Positions 59,428 to 64,000 of a DNA stretch of 64,000 nucleotides are shown here, in pieces. The stretch comes from Achromobacter insolitus (GTDB lineage Bacteria; Pseudomonadota; Gammaproteobacteria; Burkholderiales; Burkholderiaceae_B). The notes below the pieces were generated by a model. That model did no database searches. It was not told where the DNA came from and saw nothing but the letters and a program-made list of their open reading frames with translations. The stretch covers positions 868,001-932,000 of the forward strand of contig NZ_NJIF01000001.1 of NCBI RefSeq assembly GCF_002209555.1, written 5' to 3'. Within the stretch, counting starts at the first letter, position 1; every line of letters starts with the position of its first letter. Position numbers and translations under genes: made by a program.

Positions 59428-61059
59428 GTGCTTGGATCTCAGTTGATTATCCGTACGCTGCATCGCCTGGGCGTCAAGACCATCTTCAGCCTGTCCGGCA
59501 ATCAGATCATGCCGCTCTATGATGCCTGTATCGACTCAGGCATCCGCATTATCCATGTGCGGCATGAGGCGGCGGCCGTCTTCATGGCGGACGCATGGGC
59601 CCAGATCACCGGCGAACTCGGCGTCGCAATGTTGACCGCCGCGCCCGGCCTCACTAATGGCCTGGCGCCGCTATATTCCGCTTCGCAGGCGGAAAGCCCC
59701 GTCTTGCTGATCTCGGGCGACTCCTCGGTCCGCGAAGACGGTACCGGCGCCTTCCAGGAACTGGACCAGGTTGCCATCACCCGCTCCTTGACCAAGGTTT
59801 CGCTGCGTCCGCTGACCGTGCAGGAGCTTTACCCTGCGCTGGACAGCGCGGTGACGCAGGCACTTGCCCCTCGCCGCGGGCCGGTCCATCTGGCCCTGCC
59901 CTTCGATCTGATGACGGCCGAGACCGGCTTGGAAGAACTTCCTGCCGCCACCATGAAGTGCGAAGCCGCCGCGACGGACACCGCCGGCCTGGAAGACCTT
60001 GCCGCCCTCGTGAATTCGACCCAACGCCCCCTGGTGCTGGCCGGGCCGACTGGCGCGCGGCCGCACATGCGCGCCACCCGCGAGAAGCTGGAAGCGGCGC
60101 TTGGCGCGCGCATCATTCCCATGGAAAGTCCTCGCGGCCTGAAGGACCCTTCCCTGGGCTCCTTGGCAGAGCTCATGCCGCAGGCAGACCTCATCGTGCT
60201 GGCGGGCAAGTGCCTGGACTTCACGCTGGGATTCGGCGGACCCGCCGCGCTGGGTAAGCATGCCCGTGTCGTGGTGATCGACGCGGACCCCGCCATGCTG
60301 GCGCGCGCCAGCCGCCTGCTGGGAGATCGCCTGGCCCTGACCATACAGGGCGAGCCCTATGCCTTGCTCGCCGCCGTGCAGGCGACGCCAGCTTCTGCAG
60401 AGCGCGCCGCCTGGCGTGCGCGGGTGGATGAGGCGGTGAACAACCGTAGCGCCCAGGGCGTCGCTTCGCCCGCCAGCAGCGCATTGGGACCGCGCGCGCT
60501 CTGCGCAACGGTCCAGGAATTTCTTGCCTCGGTTCCGAACCCTATCCTTGTCTGCGATGGCGGCGAGTTCGGCCAGTGGGCCCAGGCGTATTGCCAGGCG
60601 CCCGTGCGCATTATCAACGGCATGTCCGGCGCGATCGGCGCGGGCATCTGCTATGCGATCGCCGCCAAGATTGCGCGGCCCGATGCGACGGTGGCAGTGC
60701 TCATGGGCGACGGCACGGCGGGCTTTCACTTGATGGAGCTGGACACGGCGGTACGCGAACAGGCCCCCGTCATCGCCGTGATCGGCAATGACCTGCGCTG
60801 GAACGCGGAACACCTTATCCAGATGCGCACGTACGGTCCGCAACGATTGATCGGCTGCGAGCTCGCGCCGACCGCGCGCTACCACGAGGTCGCCTCGGCG
60901 CTTGGCGGGGCGGGCTTTGCCGCGCATGACAACGACAGCCTCGCCACGGCCCTGGGCATGGCGATGAACAGCGGGCTGCCCGCCTGCATCAACGTTTCCC
61001 TGGCGGGCGAACCCGCCCCGGTTTTCAGCGCATCAACGCAGTCCACGACCGGTCATTGA
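59428..61059 (+). CDS. Thiamine-pyrophosphate-dependent enzyme (acetolactate synthase-like)
   Basis: 543-aa TPP enzyme of the acetolactate synthase/benzoylformate decarboxylase superfamily. The activating Glu is E47 in IHVRHEAAAVFMA; the TPP/Mg motif begins at GDGTAGFHLMELDTAVREQ and ends with the conserved Asn in VIGNDLRWN. The central FAD-like domain is present but no true ALS regulatory features are seen, so the reaction may be a decarboxylation or carboligation other than acetolactate synthesis. Starts at GTG (GTGCTTGGATCT) with GGAG about six bases upstream. Followed by a Bug binding protein gene. Confidence 0.85.
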   Translation: MLGSQLIIRTLHRLGVKTIFSLSGNQIMPLYDACIDSGIRIIHVRHEAAAVFMADAWAQITGELGVAMLTAAPGLTNGLAPLYSASQAESPVLLISGDSSVREDGTGAFQELDQVAITRSLTKVSLRPLTVQELYPALDSAVTQALAPRRGPVHLALPFDLMTAETGLEELPAATMKCEAAATDTAGLEDLAALVNSTQRPLVLAGPTGARPHMRATREKLEAALGARIIPMESPRGLKDPSLGSLAELMPQADLIVLAGKCLDFTLGFGGPAALGKHARVVVIDADPAMLARASRLLGDRLALTIQGEPYALLAAVQATPASAERAAWRARVDEAVNNRSAQGVASPASSALGPRALCATVQEFLASVPNPILVCDGGEFGQWAQAYCQAPVRIINGMSGAIGAGICYAIAAKIARPDATVAVLMGDGTAGFHLMELDTAVREQAPVIAVIGNDLRWNAEHLIQMRTYGPQRLIGCELAPTARYHEVASALGGAGFAAHDNDSLATALGMAMNSGLPACINVSLAGEPAPVFSASTQSTTGH

Positions 61060-61121
61060 CCTCGAGGCATCGAGCACAGCTGCCGTCCGGTTTCGTCCCT
61101 TAGCACGACAGGAGACTTCCC

Positions 61122-62123
61122 ATGATCAGACCTACCGGCCTGCGGCCGGGCGCGTCCGCTCGCGCCGCGTTTCTTCTGCTTGGCGCGCTGCCCGGGCTCG
61201 CTTGCGCCCAAGCCTATCCCTCCAAGCCAGTGCAGCTCATCGTTCCGTTCAGCGCGGGCGGCGATGCCGACATGGCGGCCCGCAATCTGGCCGCGGCCGC
61301 GCAAGGCGCACTCGGCCAGCCCGTGGTCGTCGTCAACAAGGCGGGCGCGAACGGCGCGATCGGATCCGCCGCCGTGAAAAACGCCGCGCCCGACGGCTAC
61401 ACGCTGCTGGTGGGCCGGATAGGGTCCCAGGTCCTGCTGCCGGCGCTACAGCCCAAGACCACGCCCTATACCTCGAAAGACTTCACGTACATCGGACTGC
61501 TGGAACTCAACCCTGTCGTGTGCGTCGTGCATCCTGACAGCCCCTATAAGACGATCGGCGATCTCGCGCAGGCGTTGAAGGCGCGCCCCGGCAAGCTCAA
61601 TTACAGCCACTCCGGGCCGGCGACGGTGCAGAATCTTGCGCCCCAATTGCTGCTCAGCAGCCTGGGGCTGAAGCCAGAGGCCGTGGTCAATGTTCCCTAC
61701 AAGGGTGGCAACGAGGTCGCGTTGGCGGTTCTTAGCAAGGATGCCGATTTTGCCTGCAACAACCTGAGCTCGATGACAGGCCTGCTCGCCAGCGGCAAGC
61801 TGCGACCGTTGTTGACGACCACGCCGGAGCGCCTGGCGCAATTCCCTGACATACCGACCGCCCGCGAACTCGGGCTGCCTCAACTCGAAGCGGTCATAGG
61901 CTGGAGCGGCCTGTTCGGGCCGCCCAACATGAACCCTGAAGCCGTGGCCAGATGGGCCTCCGCGCTCAAGCAGATTGCGCAGGATCCAAAGTGGGTCGCG
62001 GGAAACGCCAACTTTGGCGGCATCCCCCACGTGCTGTCGCCCGCCGAAACGGAAAAATACGTCAGCCAGGGCGCCGCGATCTATGCCGATCTCGTGGCCA
62101 AGGCCGGGCTGCAGGTCAACTAG
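61122..62123 (+). CDS. Bug-family tripartite tricarboxylate transporter substrate-binding protein
   Basis: 333-aa periplasmic binding protein. A signal peptide ends near CAQAYPSKP (about residue 30); the family sequence QLIVPFSAGGDADMAARNL follows. Bug proteins bind carboxylates, nicotinate-like or amino-acid ligands for TTT transporters and are greatly expanded in Bordetella relatives. No TctA/TctB membrane genes lie adjacent, as is usual for these orphan binding proteins. It is 62 bp after the TPP gene and overlaps the convergent LysR gene by 8 bp. Confidence 0.92.
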   Translation: MIRPTGLRPGASARAAFLLLGALPGLACAQAYPSKPVQLIVPFSAGGDADMAARNLAAAAQGALGQPVVVVNKAGANGAIGSAAVKNAAPDGYTLLVGRIGSQVLLPALQPKTTPYTSKDFTYIGLLELNPVVCVVHPDSPYKTIGDLAQALKARPGKLNYSHSGPATVQNLAPQLLLSSLGLKPEAVVNVPYKGGNEVALAVLSKDADFACNNLSSMTGLLASGKLRPLLTTTPERLAQFPDIPTARELGLPQLEAVIGWSGLFGPPNMNPEAVARWASALKQIAQDPKWVAGNANFGGIPHVLSPAETEKYVSQGAAIYADLVAKAGLQVN

Positions 62124-63084
62124 CGGGCCCCTCCGTTGCCTCGGACCGTCCGCCGAGCGCCTCGGAGGCTGGAATCTCCTCGCGCAGGTAGCCCACGAAC
62201 GAAGAAACGGTCAGGGGCACGCGCGGCGTGTAGGGCCTGACGGCGTACAGCCGTTCCGCGTAGTCGCCCACCACCCGCCAGCCACGCAGGACTTCAACCA
62301 GTTCACCGCTGCGCAGGGCCGGGTTCGCGCTGAAATCCGGCAGCAGCGCAATCCCCAGCGATCCGGCCGCCACCTCCCGCAGCACTTCGCTGTTGTTCGC
62401 CGTGAAGCTGCCCCGCACCGGCACCGCCACGCGCTTGTCCCCTTCGAGCGATTCGAACGACCAGGTGGCGCTGCCGCTGCGCCGCAGGTAGTGCAGGCAA
62501 TTGTGGCCCGCCAGATCGAGGGGAGTCTTCGGCGTGCCGTGCTTCGCAAGGTATTCCGGAGTCGCAGCCAGGACGGAACGCGTCTCGCAGATGACCGAGG
62601 CGACATGGGTATCGGGCACGCCGGCCACATGCCGGATCGCCAGGTCAAAGCCTTCGGTGGCCAACGATGCCAGATGGTCGCTGAGCTCCAGCTGGATCCG
62701 GACATCGGGAAAGCGTTTCAGGAACCCAGGTATCAGCGGCGCAATGACCTGACGCCCCAGGGCCACGGGTGCGGTCACGGAAAGCACGCCGCGCGGTCCC
62801 TCGGACAGATTCCGCACGGCCGAGAAGCCCTCCTCGATGCGCGAATAGGCCGCCGCGGTCTGATCCACCAGGGTCTGCCCGGCCTCGGTCAAGCCGACGC
62901 TGCGCGTGGTGCGGCGTACGAGGGGGACTCCGGCCGCCTGCTCCAGTTCGACGATCCGCTGGCTCACCGAGGCCTTGCTGATCTGCAGGCGGCGGGCCGC
63001 CGCCGTAAAACTGCCGGTATCGGCCAGCACCCCCAGGCAATGGATATGCGACCACAGATCTTCCAGGCGCCTCGTTTTCGTCAT
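62116..63084 (-). CDS. LysR-family transcriptional regulator
   Basis: 322 aa from the ATG opening MTKTRRLEDLWSH, with GGAG six bases upstream; an in-frame ATG four codons earlier is possible. The N-terminal HTH contains GSFTAAARRLQISKASVSQRIVELEQAAGVPLVRRTTR; the C-terminal LysR substrate domain includes FPDVRIQLELSD and FDLAIRHVAGVPD. It is divergent from the mmsA-like gene and probably controls it, using the inverted repeat at 63148-63166. Inducer unknown. Confidence 0.93.
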   Translation of the reverse strand: MTKTRRLEDLWSHIHCLGVLADTGSFTAAARRLQISKASVSQRIVELEQAAGVPLVRRTTRSVGLTEAGQTLVDQTAAAYSRIEEGFSAVRNLSEGPRGVLSVTAPVALGRQVIAPLIPGFLKRFPDVRIQLELSDHLASLATEGFDLAIRHVAGVPDTHVASVICETRSVLAATPEYLAKHGTPKTPLDLAGHNCLHYLRRSGSATWSFESLEGDKRVAVPVRGSFTANNSEVLREVAAGSLGIALLPDFSANPALRSGELVEVLRGWRVVGDYAERLYAVRPYTPRVPLTVSSFVGYLREEIPASEALGGRSEATEGPAS

Positions 63085-63147
63085 GTCCCGCTCCATTGTT
63101 CGAAACCGCAAACACTGATTCCAGTCCTCCGGTCTCGACGGCCGGCC

Positions 63148-63166
63148 GGCAATGCGCGACATTGCC
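63148..63166. promoter_or_regulatory. Putative LysR-type operator between regulator and mmsA
   Basis: Perfect 7-bp inverted repeat GGCAATG (63148-63154), CGCGA, CATTGCC (63160-63166), in the 118-bp gap between the divergent LysR and mmsA genes. Spacing and symmetry suit a dimer-binding site. The classical T-N11-A core is not evident, so the match to LysR is positional only. Confidence 0.45.
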
Positions 63167-63202
63167 TTCTTCCGAACACCATGCCTGAGCCAGGAGCCCA
63201 CC

Positions 63203-64000
63203 ATGACCGCAAGCAATGCCAGCGCCCAATCCCGCGATGCCGGACACTTCATCGGCGGCAGCCTCGTCGATGGGGCGGGCAGCCGCCAGCCCGTCTTCAA
63301 TCCGGCGACGGGCGCCGTTGCCAAGCAGGTGGCCCTGGCCACGCCAGACGAGGTGAACCGCGCCGTGGCCAGCGCCCGGGCGGCATTTCCGAAATGGGCG
63401 GATACGCCTCCCATCCGGCGCGCGCGCGTGTTGTTCAGGTTCCTTGAACTGATGAACAAGCACCGCGACGAACTGGCCCACCTGATCACCGCCGAGCATG
63501 GCAAGGTTTTCAGCGATGCGCAAGGCGAAGTCACCCGCGGCATCGATATCGTCGAGTTCGCCTGCGGCGTCCCCCAGCTCCTGAAGGGCGCCCACACCGA
63601 ACAGGTTTCCACCGGGATCGACAACTGGACGCTGCGCCAGCCGCTGGGCGTGGTGGCCGGCATCACCCCGTTCAATTTTCCCGTGATGGTCCCGATGTGG
63701 ATGTTCCCCGTGGCGATCGCGACGGGCAACACCTTCGTGCTCAAGCCCAGCCCTACGGACCCCAGCGCGTCGCTGCGCATCGCCGAACTGCTCCAGGAGG
63801 CCGGCCTGCCCGATGGAGTATTCAACGTCGTGCAAGGGGACAAGGTAGCGGTGGATGCGCTGCTCGAACACCCTGATGTGAAAGCGGTGAGCTTCGTGGG
63901 TTCGACGCCTATCGCCAACTACATCTACGAAACCGGCGCGCGCCACGGCAAGCGCGTGCAGGCCCTGGGCGGCGCCAAGAACCACATGGTGGTCATGCCG
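63203..64000 (+). CDS. mmsA: CoA-acylating methylmalonate-semialdehyde dehydrogenase (partial, 5' end)
   Basis: Open reading frame from ATG 63203 to the right edge with no stop (266 codons seen; full-length family members are about 500 aa). Family wording is strong: [88 protein letters not shown] and [13 protein letters not shown]. The catalytic Cys lies beyond the window. It converts methylmalonate or malonate semialdehyde to propionyl- or acetyl-CoA in valine, beta-alanine or inositol catabolism. The ribosome site AGGAG precedes the ATG. Probably LysR-regulated. Confidence 0.93.
   Translation, partial: MTASNASAQSRDAGHFIGGSLVDGAGSRQPVFNPATGAVAKQVALATPDEVNRAVASARAAFPKWADTPPIRRARVLFRFLELMNKHRDELAHLITAEHGKVFSDAQGEVTRGIDIVEFACGVPQLLKGAHTEQVSTGIDNWTLRQPLGVVAGITPFNFPVMVPMWMFPVAIATGNTFVLKPSPTDPSASLRIAELLQEAGLPDGVFNVVQGDKVAVDALLEHPDVKAVSFVGSTPIANYIYETGARHGKRVQALGGAKNHMVVMP

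Overview
The window reads as one contiguous piece of a high-GC betaproteobacterial chromosome, most likely family Alcaligenaceae (Achromobacter/Bordetella-like). This rests on gene content and order (hrcA-hemH-grpE-dnaK-dnaJ facing nadK-recN; fur facing bamE-dapB; ftsK-lolA and rarA; a complete kdpFABCDE), on a Bug-family periplasmic binding protein, which is typical of Bordetella relatives, and on strong GC bias at third codon positions. The genus is an inference from family knowledge; no search was run. I saw no CRISPR array, no transposase, no phage genes and no recognisable defence cassette.

Region by region. 1-12.5 kb: rarA and a nitrilase-family hydrolase (minus), then a plus-strand locus for D-amino-acid or N-acyl-D-amino-acid catabolism: a PLP D-serine-dehydratase-like enzyme, a five-gene Dpp/Opp-type ABC importer, an RpiR regulator, an N-acyl-D-amino-acid deacylase and a RidA protein. 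This block sits between lolA and rarA, which are adjacent in many proteobacteria, so it looks like an accessory insertion; an 84-bp tandem duplication marks its right end. 12.5-20 kb: lolA and ftsK (minus), trxB, an Smr-domain protein and an SMR drug transporter (plus), and a two-subunit sodium:solute symporter (minus). 20-29 kb: a structured leader region, a 32-aa small ORF, kdpF-A-B-C and kdpD-E. 29-36 kb: a TorF-type porin, a small ACT-like protein with dapA, a chemoreceptor, an O-antigen-ligase-like protein and icd. 36-44 kb: two cytochromes c, a MoxR/VWA pair, two GNAT acetyltransferases and a large M16 peptidase. 44-52 kb: a triple-repeat DUF4148-like protein, an unusual trinucleotide-repeat tract closed by a terminator, and the heat-shock cluster hrcA, hemH, a small FPASDP protein, grpE, a thioredoxin-like gene, dnaK, dnaJ, with two near-consensus sigma-32 promoters. 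52-58 kb: nadK, recN, fur, bamE, dapB, murB and tRNA-Gly(GCC). 58-64 kb: a lone fimbrial-type protein, a TPP-dependent enzyme, a Bug binding protein, a LysR regulator and the 5' part of mmsA, which runs off the right edge.

How the parts work together: the heat-shock genes form a chaperone regulon; kdp is a self-contained high-affinity potassium uptake and sensing unit; the D-amino-acid block joins import, deacylation, deamination/dehydration and imine clearance. The observations I would check first are the tandem-repeat RNA candidate at 44.74-44.88 kb, the orphan terminator and hairpins upstream of kdp, the small ORF before kdpF, and the accessory block with its duplicated border. Bases 1-31 hold no gene; they include a short inverted repeat (17-23 with 27-33) without a clear U-tract.
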